Under the pieces are notes generated by a model. It saw nothing but the letters and a program-made list of their open reading frames with translations. It ran no database searches and was not told where the DNA came from. Below are positions 1 to 9,172 of a stretch of 64,000 nt of DNA, one piece after another. Position 1 is the stretch's first letter. Each line of letters opens with the position of its first letter. The position numbers and the translations under genes were made by a program. The stretch is from Chitinophagaceae bacterium (GTDB lineage: Bacteria; Bacteroidota; Bacteroidia; Chitinophagales; Chitinophagaceae), in the NCBI GenBank assembly GCA_016715365.1, contig JADKAM010000001.1:558001-622000 (forward strand), given 5' to 3'.

Positions 1-90
1 ATAAAGCATATACAGAGGTTCTTAAAATTTTATAAGATGGTTATCCCCCGGGTTAATAACAATTGATTAAGAAATGTATTTAAGTTACTA

Positions 91-369
91 TTAAAGTTTT
101 TTATCTCTTAAAGTAACTCCTCTAATGGTATCAACTACAGCTGCCTTACTTTTTATAATCATACTCTCACATATGGCCTTCTCTTTTTCAGTTAAAGGCC
201 GGATTGCATTAACTTCTTCAATATATCTCTGCCTTTGTTTCGGAAAATAAATATTTAATCCAACAATACAAAAATTCTCATCAGTAAATTTTGCACCATT
301 AATTTTATATAAAGAATTAAGATTGGCATTCTTAATCATGGTCATCTTCAATTCAAAAGTATCATTCAT
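91..369 (-). CDS. Hypothetical protein, 92 aa
   Basis: A short open frame of unknown function. I place the start at the ATG at 369 (MNDTFELK), because the longer frame to 405 begins with TTG. The product is hydrophilic, with no signal peptide, membrane segment or recognised motif. It has a mixed-charge C-terminal half (NAIRPLTEKEKAICESMI) that looks like real protein. It sits at the window edge next to decayed genes, so it may itself be a remnant. Confidence 0.45.
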   Translation of the reverse strand: MNDTFELKMTMIKNANLNSLYKINGAKFTDENFCIVGLNIYFPKQRQRYIEEVNAIRPLTEKEKAICESMIIKSKAAVVDTIRGVTLRDKKL

Positions 370-457
370 GTTTTTATTTTTTGAAATCACTTTGAATAAA
401 AACAATTAATCTTGTTTATTAGACCCGGAAAATATAAATTTCTTCAGAAGGTATTAT

Positions 458-827
458 CTAAGGGATAAAGCCTACACCAATTTTTATCAAAAGCTTGCCG
501 GTTTTTAGTAACTTTTTTAAGGCAAAAGTATCAAATGAATAATATAACCTAGTTTTACCTCCAATAAATAAACACCTGTTGTATCATAATAAATTGATGA
601 TGTAAAAGAATCCTGATTCTCCACGAAGCTCGTTAATAGTTTGCTTTTTGTATAAATTCAAAAGATAATCTCCATACGATATTAAACTACTAGAAGTCTA
701 TAAAGCGCTTTTGCTGTATCATTGGTATACCAATTAGATTTATAAGAATAATAAATTTCTTTGACCTTTACAACCAAATAAAAAAAAAACTCAAACCAGA
801 AACGAATAATATAATCGCTTTACTCAT
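458..827 (-). pseudogene. Decayed small membrane-anchored or lipoprotein gene with several frameshifts
   Basis: Reading the minus strand from the ATG at 827 gives MSKAIILFVSGLSFF, an N-terminal hydrophobic segment. The frame then breaks at a run of nine T (781-789 on the plus strand). In the neighbouring frames the coding character continues (YSYKSNWYTNDTAKALYRL, then ISYGDYLLNLYKKQ, then DTTGVYLLEVKTRLYYSF) and ends at a TAG at 458-460. At least three frame changes are needed to join these pieces. No single frame is long enough to be called as a gene. I infer a recently inactivated exported protein; the family is not recognised. Confidence 0.4.
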
Positions 828-886
828 AACATTTTTTTCTGGGATTAAAGATTAAATTGAATTTGGATCTAGTGATTGAGTTACAT

Positions 887-1234
887 CTAAAACCTTAAGG
901 GCAAAATGGAATTATTAATTGGTATATTAGCTACATGGCTGATAGTTCCAAGAACTATTGATTTGCCATAAGTATTTGCTGTATTGTTATTAAAAACCTG
1001 ATCAAGAACAGACGTTTGAGTCCAGGTGGATGTAATGTAAGAATTTGAACCTACATAATAACTGGACACTGTTTGATAATGAAACAGATTATAGGTATGC
1101 ACAAAGGCATTTAAATTGATATCATAGTATTTGTCATGAAAATAACTATAATTTGTATTTGCTTTAATCTGCCACCCAGCTAATTGACCTTCCGCCACGG
1201 TCCAAGTAAAAGTATCGCTTATGGGTTTGGCCAT
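887..1234 (-). pseudogene. C-terminal fragment of a frameshifted lipoprotein gene
   Basis: This 115-codon frame starts at an ATG sharing one base with the stop of the upstream frame (TGATG). It has no signal peptide. Its composition is rich in Tyr, Asn, Thr and Trp (for example TFTWTVAEGQLAGWQIK), like the C-terminal part of a secreted Bacteroidota protein. The upstream 302-aa lipoprotein ends abruptly just after a Gly-rich linker and a short new segment. The simplest reading is that both frames were one gene of about 415 codons. Translational coupling of two genes is possible but less likely. Confidence 0.5.
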
Positions 1235-2142
1235 CAGGTGAGGTATGCATCTATTGAAACCTGTGAACTTGATTGCATTACTACATAATTATTAAATTGT
1301 TCTTCTTCAGCCCATACTGCATTAGGATCGCAAGTTGGTGGCTCTATTGGCCCGCCACCACCACCACCGCCTGGAGGAGGATCTGGGCAATTTTCTACTT
1401 CCCAGCATTCTACTATATACCATTCGCCGCATTCATTTGTTATCATACCATCTCCATAAATAGTAAGTACACAATCCTGCTGCCACAAACACAGCGTGGT
1501 ATAAGTACATTCTCCTAATGAACTCGTATTATCTCCATTTTTTGTATTGCCAGATTTTTTTTCCTTTACTATTCTCCCGTATTTTATAGTTTTTCCATCA
1601 ACCTGAGTTTGAATTGACAAAATATTACCTGCCCAGTCTTTTGTAATAACCCTTCCGCTAAAATCCGTTATTCCGTTTACTCCCTTCATTTCGCCAATAT
1701 TAAACTGCTTTTGTTGCAAATATTGCCAGTCTGGTATATAGTCAATTTCCTTGACAACAATTTTGTTATCATCCGTTTTAATAAAAGCTATTTTAGACAA
1801 AGATGCGGCGGCAATTCTTTTACATTGCGGTGCTGTTAAAGAGTTATCACCTGGCATTAGGAAAGCGTGTTTTCCTTTAATAAATGGATATACAACAGCT
1901 TCAAATTTATCAATAGTAGTAACTATTCCATTTTTCCAATCTGGCAACTGCTTATCTTTTTCGGCGACACCCGACCACTCTGCAGTTTTAATAAATGTTC
2001 CATAGTACCAGTTTTTTACAAATGCTGTATTAAATGTTTTTCCTGAAGCTGATTGATCTTCATTTGACAGCATTTTTTTGCAGCCGATTGCTATCAGAAT
2101 TATTGCTGATGCAAATACAAAATGTTTTAGTAACGTTTTCAT
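1234..2142 (-). CDS. Putative lipoprotein with Gly-rich linker, probably truncated by frameshift
   Basis: The 302-aa product starts with a lipoprotein signal peptide whose lipobox ends IAIGC at about residue 21, so it should be anchored in the envelope. A globular middle part (residues about 35-200, with KNWYYGTFIKTAEW near its start) is followed by a Cys-rich segment and a PPPGGGGGGGP linker at about residue 255. The frame then stops about 35 residues later and the reading frame at 887-1234 appears to continue the protein. The overall plan (Cys anchor, W-Y-x-x-F-x-K region, poly-Gly, C-terminal Trp-rich part) resembles uncharacterised exported proteins of Chitinophagaceae. Function is unknown. 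Confidence 0.6.
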   Translation of the reverse strand: MKTLLKHFVFASAIILIAIGCKKMLSNEDQSASGKTFNTAFVKNWYYGTFIKTAEWSGVAEKDKQLPDWKNGIVTTIDKFEAVVYPFIKGKHAFLMPGDNSLTAPQCKRIAAASLSKIAFIKTDDNKIVVKEIDYIPDWQYLQQKQFNIGEMKGVNGITDFSGRVITKDWAGNILSIQTQVDGKTIKYGRIVKEKKSGNTKNGDNTSSLGECTYTTLCLWQQDCVLTIYGDGMITNECGEWYIVECWEVENCPDPPPGGGGGGGPIEPPTCDPNAVWAEEEQFNNYVVMQSSSQVSIDAYLT

Positions 2143-2282
2143 TTTTTAAATTTTTAGGGTGAAGTTTGGATTACAATACAAAAATCTATTTTAGTTTTTT
2201 TATTACAATTTTTTTGCACTAAAGTTTATTTAGTATAACTTCATATTAGTTTAGTTTGTTACCCTTTTTAATCTACCCTACC

Positions 2283-2666
2283 ATGCCTATCAAAAAAACT
2301 AACAAAGAATATAAAATTAAAGTTGGAGAAAATATCAGAACCTGGAGAGAACTTAAAGGATTAAAACAGGTTGATCTGGCACAGCAAATCCAGATAAGTC
2401 CGGAAGCTTTAAGTAATATCGAAAATGGGATTTCGAAACCCAATATTGAACGGCTGGAAGATATTGCAGATGCACTGGAAATTGAAGTTACCCAGCTATT
2501 ATTAAATCCTCAACAACTGCTTGCTTTTAATAATAACCCCGGCAGTAATGTAGTGCAGCATCCACAAAGCCTGCATAATTTTGATAAGGATTTACTGGAT
2601 AGATTGATGTATGTTATGGAAAAAATGACAACTTTTTTTACTTCATCCAATAAGCAAAAAAGCTAA
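2283..2666 (+). CDS. XRE-family helix-turn-helix transcriptional regulator
   Basis: The 127-aa protein has a Cro/C1-type HTH at about residues 15-70. It carries the typical signature L..LKQVDLAQQIQISPEALSNIE.G...P, followed by a helix with LEDIADALEIEVTQLL. The remaining C-terminal part is short and may dimerise. I chose the ATG at 2283 because the longer frame begins with TTG at 2256. The gene converges on the SNF2 gene and their stop codons overlap by four bases. It diverges from the broken lipoprotein gene, whose promoter region it shares, so it may regulate that locus. Target genes are unknown. Confidence 0.85.
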   Translation: MPIKKTNKEYKIKVGENIRTWRELKGLKQVDLAQQIQISPEALSNIENGISKPNIERLEDIADALEIEVTQLLLNPQQLLAFNNNPGSNVVQHPQSLHNFDKDLLDRLMYVMEKMTTFFTSSNKQKS

Positions 2667-5600
2667 CTGAACAGATACTCCACATCTGATTTTGAAAGTG
2701 CTTTTACAAAGCTGGCATCATCGGCAATAAGCTCACTGGCTAGTTTACGTTTGCGTTCCTGCAGTTCCAGTATCTTATCTTCAATCGTATCAATACAAAT
2801 CATACGATAGGCAAAAATATTTTTGGTTTGTCCAATGCGGTGCGTACGGTCAATGGCCTGTTGCTCTACAGCCGGGTTCCACCAGGGATCAACTATATAT
2901 ACATAATCGGCAGCTGTTAAGTTTAAACCCACACCACCGGCTTTCAGCGAAATTAAAAACACCCTGCACTCGTCATTGTTCTGAAAATTCTGAATGGCTT
3001 TTTCCCTGTCCGGTGCCGATGTACTGCCATCAAAATATTCAAACGGAATACCATCTTCAATCAATTTCTTTTTTATTAAAGCCAACATGCCCAGGAACTG
3101 GGAGAAGATAAGTGCTTTGTGGTCGCCGATATTTTCTTCAATCTCCCGGGCCAGTTCATCTAACTTGATGGAATGATTTGGATATTTTTCATCTTCATTC
3201 AATATGGCCGGACTGTCGCATATCTGTCGCAGCTTCATCAACCCCTGCAAAATGGTTAATTGCGATTTGCCAATGCCCTGCTGATCGATGGTACCCAATA
3301 TTTTTTCCCTATAACTATTTCGATATGCTTCATAAACCTTGCGCTGCTCTTTTTCCATTTCGCAAAACAAAATGGTTTCTGTTTTATCGGGCAGGTCTTT
3401 GGCCACCTGTTCTTTGGTTCGTCGTAAAATAAACGGGAATAATAATTTGCGTAAATGCTCTTTCTGTTCCTGCTCACCAAATTTATCAATGGGTGTTGCA
3501 AATTCATTTCTGAAAAATTCCATATTACCCAACAGGCCGGGGTTCAGAAAATTCATCTGCGCAAAAATATCAAATGTGTTGTTCTGTAAAGGCGTACCAC
3601 TCATGCACAGCCTGTTCTTTGCATTCAGCAAACTGGCAGCCTTGGTAACTTTTGATGCCGGGTTTTTTATAGCCTGGCTTTCATCCAGCACTACATAATC
3701 AAAATTTATTTTCAACAGCAGCTGTATATCGCTGCGCAGGGTTCCGTATGTTGTAATAATAATATTGTGTTTCTTTAATTCTTCCACATCACGGCTTCTT
3801 ACACTGCCGTGGTGTATATGAAAAGATAAAGAAGGTGAGAATTTCTGCACCTCATTCCGCCAGTTATAGATCAAAGTTGTGGGGCAAACCACCAGCGCCT
3901 TTAATCCTCCGGTAATTTCTTTGTAATGATGAAGCATGCTTAATGCCTGGATGGTTTTACCCAAACCCATATCATCTGCTAAAATACCGCCCCAGCCAAC
4001 GTCATTTAAATAGTTAAGCCACTGAAATCCGGAAGTTTGATAAGGACGTAGTATTGGCTGCAAATGCAGAGGGGCAGCAGTTTCGGGAATATTTTTAAAC
4101 TCCTTCAGCCGCTCATATTTTTCATCAAGCTCAAAGCTTAATTCTTTTTCGTCCCGGTTTTCGTACAACTCATCTATCACACTCATGTGGTACTTAGACA
4201 GGCGCAACTGGTTGCTTCTGCCATCGCCCACCTTAAACAACAGCGAATACCTTTTAAGCCATTCATCTGGTAATATACCCAAAGTTCCATCGCTTAATTG
4301 TACAAACGACTGTTTATTAACCAATGCACTTTTTATTTCGTCAATTCCAACACGCTGCTCACCAAATTCTATTTCTACTTTTGCATCAAACCAATCAAGT
4401 CCGCTGCTTACATGTATATGGGTATTAGGCCGTGCTGTATTAAAACGGAAATTGCGCAATGCTTCAAATCCAAATACCGGCACTTTCATTTCATTCATGG
4501 CATCTACAAATAAAAAGAACCAGTTATTGCGCAGCACATCGGCACCTCTTAACACCAGGTTGTTTTTATTATCATCGGGCCTTACAAACATGGAGTGCAG
4601 ATTTTCCAGTTTCTTCAGAAAATTTTCTTCTGCTTCCAGATTTCTTTCAATGATCAGTATTTTATCTCCATCCGGGATGATGATGCTTTCTTTATCAGCC
4701 GCTTTGGTTTCAAATCCCTTGTAAGTAAACACCGGCTGAAACACAAGGTAGTCACCCTTTTCCTGCAACTGCAATCTTACTTCGGGTTCGCCGCTTTTAA
4801 TTTCCCTTACCAGGCTTTTATCAAACTCTACTTTGTATTCTTTGGTAAGCGGTAAAATAACCTTACGCATTTTTTCTGCCCAGTTATCTTTACTCAGCTG
4901 AATATTTCCTTCTTTCAGAAATTTTTCGGCCTGTAAAACATCTTCGGCTTTTTGCCACAAATACAAAACCTGATCATTTAAATAAACCAGGCTGCTGTTA
5001 CATTCATTATCGGTAAACGGCACAGTCTCGCCCAATAATTTTACGGTGCAGGCAATTTCAAAATGATCGGCACTGGCCTGCACTTTAAAAACCGGTGCAA
5101 TAAAATGGCTGCTTAATTCAATGTCAACCAGGTTGGCGGTTGTAAATTGTTTTGCATTGGGCAGATAAAAAATAAAATTGTTGCCAGCCTGTTCTTCAAA
5201 TATTTTTTTCAGTTTGGGTTGCAGGTATTCTGCTATCAGCGCTTTTGTTTCTTCGGGCAGATCATCTCCATCTGTATGAATAATATTTTCCCATATGCCG
5301 CTGAAGGGTGAGTTGCGGTCGAGATATTTATTTATTTCACTGGCTTGTAATTTACGCACCTGCTGCACCAGTTGTTTATCATCTTCGCTAAACAATTCGG
5401 TGTTTACAAATTTGGTGAGGTCCAGTTTTTCTACCTTGCCCAGGTATTTATTTTGTGCATCATTGGTTTCGCCCTGCACGGCATCTATTTCAAAATAGGG
5501 GTAGGTGGTTGCGTTGAAATTAAAAACAACACCCAGTCTTTTTGCAGGTTGCTCTTCCACAACAACTTCTTCGGGAGGCAGCTCGGGAACAATAAAAATC

Positions 5601-6421
5601 TCCGAAGGCCTTGAGGCTGCAGTACCCGCCACCACTCTTTTTATAGCGGTATCCAGTACTTTTAAAAACGGCTTTCCATCTTTATAAGAAAATTCAAATT
5701 TGCCGGTAAGGTCATCTTCTAAACTGTAACCATAAATCTGGAGCAGTTTATTTTTTTCTTTATCCCAGTTGCGGATGCTATCAAAATAATTGGTGCCATA
5801 AGCATCCAGCAATTGTAAAAACAATAATGTTTTATGCTCGCAAAGCGGATGTTCAGTTTCGCCACATTTGCAGGATGTATCAAAATTACGTTCGTCGTTC
5901 TTCTGTATTACCAGCGGAAAAGTTTCTCCTTCAATGATCAGTTCGGCTTCTACCCGTTCATCAGCCGCCTTAATAATATTTGCTTTGGTCGTACGTAACA
6001 AATTTTCGGCTTCGGCATAAATACCAGGTGATGAAAGCAGCTTGATCATCTTCAATTCAATATGCTTCATTTTGGCAACGGTATGCCGCTGGTTGTATTG
6101 AATATTGGTATTGCCCAGCATATTCTTATCAACCATATCCTGCAGGCGGATCAATGCTGCACCTTCGTGGCGGCATACATCGCCCAGGTTGTAGGGACAC
6201 GAGCAGCGAACTGTCATGGATTTAGCATCGGTGTACTTTTGTATATACACTTTGTAAAAAGTGGCATAACTGTCATCCTTCACCCTAAACACAACGCCAC
6301 CCATCAGCTGGTCGTGCTCCACCAGCTCAACAAAACCCATTGCATGAATTTTTTTGCTGCGGCGAATCACTTCATCCGAGCCGTTGTTGTATAGATATTT
6401 AATAAGGTGCGGTAAAGCCAT
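2663..6421 (-). CDS. SNF2-family DNA-dependent ATPase/helicase with SWIM zinc fingers
   Basis: A 1252-aa member of the SNF2/RapA-like helicase superfamily 2. The N-terminal part has two CxC...CxH SWIM-type zinc-binding motifs (CSCPYNLGDVCRH at about 75 and CKCGETEHPLCEH at about 182), followed by a long region typical of bacterial SNF2 proteins. The ATPase core is complete: Walker A DDMGLGKT at about 815, the Walker B box DESQ at about 911, SGTPLQNN at about 941, and motifs V-VI (GGVGLNLT and QQAIDRTHRIGQ) near 1170-1195. I start at the ATG at 6421 (MALPHLIKYL), because the longer frame uses TTG. It probably remodels DNA-protein complexes or acts in repair; the substrate cannot be read from the sequence. 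Confidence 0.93.
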   Translation of the reverse strand: MALPHLIKYLYNNGSDEVIRRSKKIHAMGFVELVEHDQLMGGVVFRVKDDSYATFYKVYIQKYTDAKSMTVRCSCPYNLGDVCRHEGAALIRLQDMVDKNMLGNTNIQYNQRHTVAKMKHIELKMIKLLSSPGIYAEAENLLRTTKANIIKAADERVEAELIIEGETFPLVIQKNDERNFDTSCKCGETEHPLCEHKTLLFLQLLDAYGTNYFDSIRNWDKEKNKLLQIYGYSLEDDLTGKFEFSYKDGKPFLKVLDTAIKRVVAGTAASRPSEIFIVPELPPEEVVVEEQPAKRLGVVFNFNATTYPYFEIDAVQGETNDAQNKYLGKVEKLDLTKFVNTELFSEDDKQLVQQVRKLQASEINKYLDRNSPFSGIWENIIHTDGDDLPEETKALIAEYLQPKLKKIFEEQAGNNFIFYLPNAKQFTTANLVDIELSSHFIAPVFKVQASADHFEIACTVKLLGETVPFTDNECNSSLVYLNDQVLYLWQKAEDVLQAEKFLKEGNIQLSKDNWAEKMRKVILPLTKEYKVEFDKSLVREIKSGEPEVRLQLQEKGDYLVFQPVFTYKGFETKAADKESIIIPDGDKILIIERNLEAEENFLKKLENLHSMFVRPDDNKNNLVLRGADVLRNNWFFLFVDAMNEMKVPVFGFEALRNFRFNTARPNTHIHVSSGLDWFDAKVEIEFGEQRVGIDEIKSALVNKQSFVQLSDGTLGILPDEWLKRYSLLFKVGDGRSNQLRLSKYHMSVIDELYENRDEKELSFELDEKYERLKEFKNIPETAAPLHLQPILRPYQTSGFQWLNYLNDVGWGGILADDMGLGKTIQALSMLHHYKEITGGLKALVVCPTTLIYNWRNEVQKFSPSLSFHIHHGSVRSRDVEELKKHNIIITTYGTLRSDIQLLLKINFDYVVLDESQAIKNPASKVTKAASLLNAKNRLCMSGTPLQNNTFDIFAQMNFLNPGLLGNMEFFRNEFATPIDKFGEQEQKEHLRKLLFPFILRRTKEQVAKDLPDKTETILFCEMEKEQRKVYEAYRNSYREKILGTIDQQGIGKSQLTILQGLMKLRQICDSPAILNEDEKYPNHSIKLDELAREIEENIGDHKALIFSQFLGMLALIKKKLIEDGIPFEYFDGSTSAPDREKAIQNFQNNDECRVFLISLKAGGVGLNLTAADYVYIVDPWWNPAVEQQAIDRTHRIGQTKNIFAYRMICIDTIEDKILELQERKRKLASELIADDASFVKALSKSDVEYLFS

Positions 6422-6570
6422 TCTGGTTTTTTGATTGCCGATTTGGGATTTCAGATTTCTGAAAAAGGCAATTTGCAAAAGTAACGAAAAATAACCGAGC
6501 CTTGAAAGGTTACTGGCAGATTAGAAAGAAATTTATGTTAATTGATTTTTATATGGGGGACAGGATCGAT

Positions 6571-7302
6571 TTATTTTGAAACCAGTTTCCCGTCCTTATA
6601 AATAACCAACACATTGGCACCATCAGGTGTAAGGCAGTAGCGGATGTCCTTATCTAACCCAAAACCGGAGAGGCGTTGGTAATGCGAAGCATTTTTCGCT
6701 TTCATAAATTCAAACAGATCTTCTCTGGCATCATTATACATAGTTGCTGCCATTTGGGATGAGTCGCAGTTAATAGAGAAATGTTTACCTATGCGATCAA
6801 TCACAGCACCGGCAAATAAAGTGTCTTCTATATTCACCCTGTTTTTCCAGGCGGCACAGCCCAGTATTACAGGCTGATGCTGCTCCACTAAAAAATCACA
6901 AACAGCCGACAGGTTTGGAAAAGAACCGGTAATGATGGCTTTTGCATTTTCGGCTAGTGCCATGTGCAACAGCTTTGTGCCATTGGTTGTTGTAAGCACC
7001 AGTGTTTTTCCTTCAATAAATTCACGTGGGTATTCAAAAGGAGAGTTACCGTATTCCAGGCCTTCGGCAATTTGCCCGTCTCTTTCTCCCGCGGTGATAC
7101 TGTCAATTTGTTTACCAATTCGAATACATGCTGCAACACTATCAACCGGTATGATGGCTTTAGCGCCATTATACAAAGCCGTGGCAATGGTAGATGTAGC
7201 CCTTAAAACATCAATGATCACAACGATGCTTTTTTCTACGGGATACAGATCTAAAAGTGCAGGAGAGAGAACTGTATATAATTCTGGTTTGGTTGTTTGC
7301 AT
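6571..7302 (-). CDS. comB: Probable 2-phosphosulfolactate phosphatase (ComB family)
   Basis: The 243-aa protein matches the ComB family, which removes phosphate from 2-phosphosulfolactate to give sulfolactate (a step of archaeal coenzyme M synthesis, also present in many bacteria). Conserved family segments are visible: DVLRATSTI near residue 31, AGERDG near 70, EYGNSP near 82, LTTTNGT near 102 and GCAAWKNR near 148. Length fits the family. It lies 10 bases downstream of the SRPBCC gene and is probably co-transcribed with it. No other coenzyme M gene is nearby, so its role here (sulfonate metabolism) is inferred. Confidence 0.85.
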   Translation of the reverse strand: MQTTKPELYTVLSPALLDLYPVEKSIVVIIDVLRATSTIATALYNGAKAIIPVDSVAACIRIGKQIDSITAGERDGQIAEGLEYGNSPFEYPREFIEGKTLVLTTTNGTKLLHMALAENAKAIITGSFPNLSAVCDFLVEQHQPVILGCAAWKNRVNIEDTLFAGAVIDRIGKHFSINCDSSQMAATMYNDAREDLFEFMKAKNASHYQRLSGFGLDKDIRYCLTPDGANVLVIYKDGKLVSK

Positions 7303-7312
7303 TGTTATAAAA

Positions 7313-7786
7313 TTAATTCAAAATGGCTTTCCATTTTTGAGTTTCGGCATAATCTTTAATCACTTCGTTTCTTTTTATCAAAAAATTTTCGAGGTATGAT
7401 TTAAGAAAAAGCGTGTTGACTATTTTTCCAAAAGTTCCATAAGGCGTTTCAAAATCCAGCAGATCAATCATAATAGTGCCATTTTCCGCAGCTTTAAAAT
7501 GATGTTCGTGATGAAAACTTTTAAAATCGCCTTTTACCATTTCGTCAATAAAAAAATCGGGGCTTTTCATCTCAGTAATCTTAGCCGTAAACTGCCTTAT
7601 TTTAAAAAGATGTTTTGCCTGCCAGGTTACCGTTTCGTCTTTATTTATTAATCCGTTCATAACACCATCAATTGCTTTTTCATTGGTAGCTATAGTTGAT
7701 ATCTGGTGCAGGTTGATGCTGCGGCTTAAATCAAAAACACGTTCAATAGGCGCAGCAATAAAGGAGGTAAGGTGAATTTTTGGCAT
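7313..7786 (-). CDS. SRPBCC (START/polyketide cyclase-like) family protein
   Basis: The 157-aa cytoplasmic protein has the typical start of the SRPBCC ligand-binding fold, IHLTSFIAAPIERVFDLS, and its C-terminal long-helix region. In between lies an alternating beta pattern with HHEHHFKAAENGTIMIDLLDFETPYG, as found in cell-division-inhibitor-like SRPBCC proteins of this phylum. It is the upstream partner of comB (10-base gap). The ligand is unknown. No signal peptide or catalytic motif is visible. Confidence 0.75.
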   Translation of the reverse strand: MPKIHLTSFIAAPIERVFDLSRSINLHQISTIATNEKAIDGVMNGLINKDETVTWQAKHLFKIRQFTAKITEMKSPDFFIDEMVKGDFKSFHHEHHFKAAENGTIMIDLLDFETPYGTFGKIVNTLFLKSYLENFLIKRNEVIKDYAETQKWKAILN

Positions 7787-7799
7787 AGTCAGGAAATGG

Positions 7800-7912
7800 A
7801 TAATGATTTAATTGATAATGGATAATTTGTTAAACTCAAAACCTTTTGCGTGGATAGTAAGCTGCATAAACCCGAAAACATTATTAATTATCCATTAAAA
7901 AATTATCCATTA
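7800..7912. repeat. Intergenic inverted repeat with ATTATCCATTA units
   Basis: The gap between gcvT and the SRPBCC gene holds copies of AATGGATAAT at about 7794-7830 and their reverse complement ATTATCCATTA twice at about 7886-7912, partly overlapping the gcvT stop. The arms can pair into a long AT-rich hairpin. Such units recur between genes in this phylum. A role in termination or mRNA processing is possible but not shown. Confidence 0.6.
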
Positions 7913-8995
7913 AACAAACGGCATTTTAACCACTTTGGCTTTTAGCAAAGTATTTCGGATGCTGATAAAAATTTCGCTGCCAATAGCCGAAAGCCTGGCA
8001 TCAACATAACCCATGCCTATTGCCTTGCCCAGTGTGGGCGATTGTGTACCGGATGTTACCCGGCCGATAATATGTCCTTCAAAATCTTTTATTTCATAAT
8101 CGTGGCGGGCAATACCTTTTTCAATCATTTCAAATCCTACCAGTTTTTTGGTAAGTCCACCAGCTTTCTGTTTTTCAAAATGTTCGCTGTTAGTAAATGG
8201 TTTGCTGAACTTGGTTATCCACCCCAGCCCGGCTTCCAGTGGCGATGTGGTATCATCAATATCATTGCCATATAAACAATAACCCATTTCCAAACGCAGT
8301 GTATCTCTTGCGCCCAGGCCTATCGGCTTAATACCTCCTTTTTGTCCGGCTTCAAAAATGGCATCCCAGATTTTTGCAGCATCCTCATCCTTGTTCTCAA
8401 AATATATTTCAACGCCACCTGCACCTGTATAACCGGTTGCGCTTATTAAAACATTTTCAACACCGGCAAATGTGCCTTTGGTGAAAGTGTAATATTTCAG
8501 GTTCATAATATCCTTATCGGTAAGCGGCTGTAGTATTTTTGTTGCATTGGGGCCCTGTATAGCCAGTAAGCAGGTTTTATCAGATATGTTATGCATCTCT
8601 ACCTGTTTATCGTTAAACTGCTGTATCCAGTTCCAGTCTTTTTCAATGTTGCTGGCGTTAACAACCAGCATGTAAGCTTTGTTTTCTTCCAGGCAATACA
8701 CGATCAGGTCATCAACAATGCCACCATCCATATTGGGGAAGCAACTGTACTGTGCTTTTCCATCAGTTAATTTTGATGCATCGTTGCTGGTAATACGTTG
8801 AATAAGATCCAATGCGTTTTCTCCTTTCAAAATAAATTCACCCATATGACTTACATCAAAAACGCCTGCCGAATTGCGTACGGCTGCATGTTCATCATTA
8901 ATACCCGAATAACTGATGGGCATATTATATCCGGCAAACTCAGCCATTTTAGCGCCTAAGTCAATATGTTTTTGTGTGAAGGGTGTATTTTTCAT
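7910..8995 (-). CDS. gcvT: Glycine cleavage system T protein (aminomethyltransferase)
   Basis: The 361-aa protein is GcvT, which transfers the methylene group from the aminomethyl-lipoyl H protein to tetrahydrofolate and releases ammonia. Visible family segments are AGVFDVSHMGE near residue 42, the folate-binding region with TSNDASKLTDGKAQYS, GYTGAGGVEIYF near 192, and the C-terminal GRVTSGTQSPTLGKAIGMGYV. Length is normal. It stands alone; gcvH and gcvP are not in the window. The folate link to fhs at 43434 is metabolic only. A TAnnTTTG box lies about 30 bases upstream of the start. Confidence 0.96.
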   Translation of the reverse strand: MKNTPFTQKHIDLGAKMAEFAGYNMPISYSGINDEHAAVRNSAGVFDVSHMGEFILKGENALDLIQRITSNDASKLTDGKAQYSCFPNMDGGIVDDLIVYCLEENKAYMLVVNASNIEKDWNWIQQFNDKQVEMHNISDKTCLLAIQGPNATKILQPLTDKDIMNLKYYTFTKGTFAGVENVLISATGYTGAGGVEIYFENKDEDAAKIWDAIFEAGQKGGIKPIGLGARDTLRLEMGYCLYGNDIDDTTSPLEAGLGWITKFSKPFTNSEHFEKQKAGGLTKKLVGFEMIEKGIARHDYEIKDFEGHIIGRVTSGTQSPTLGKAIGMGYVDARLSAIGSEIFISIRNTLLKAKVVKMPFV

Positions 8996-9023
8996 TAGAA
9001 ATTTTTTAGTTTTTACTTAGCTG

Positions 9024-9031
9024 CAAATGTA
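9024..9031 (-). promoter_or_regulatory. Candidate -7 promoter box (TACATTTG) for gcvT
   Basis: On the minus strand the bases read TACATTTG, a full match to the Bacteroidota -7 consensus TAnnTTTG, 29 bases upstream of the gcvT ATG. No clear -33 TTTG element is seen. Confidence 0.45.
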
Positions 9032-9100
9032 AAATAAAAAGCTGATGGTTATGTCATTAATACCGACTACAAAATTAAACAGCCCAGGCTCTTTTCTGTC

Positions 9101-9133
9101 GGCATAAAAAAGTCCCCCGAAAAATCGGGGGAC
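9101..9133 (-). terminator. Intrinsic terminator of the PspC-lipoprotein operon
   Basis: GTCCCCCGA and TCGGGGGAC form a perfect 9-bp GC-rich stem with a four-base loop (9112-9133). On the minus strand the stem is followed by six T. It lies 40 bases after the stop of the 126-aa lipoprotein gene and before gcvT. Confidence 0.85.
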
Positions 9134-9172
9134 GTTGTTGGTTTCAACTTCAACTCAACTATTGAAACGAGT

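Noticed and set aside
2256..2282. Upstream TTG start for the XRE regulator
   Set aside because: The ATG at 2283 gives a normal HTH N-terminus; the extra nine residues are not family-like.
8996..9172. Glycine riboswitch upstream of gcvT
   Set aside because: The gap is short, AT-rich, and lacks the conserved paired aptamer cores; only a promoter-like box and a terminator are seen.
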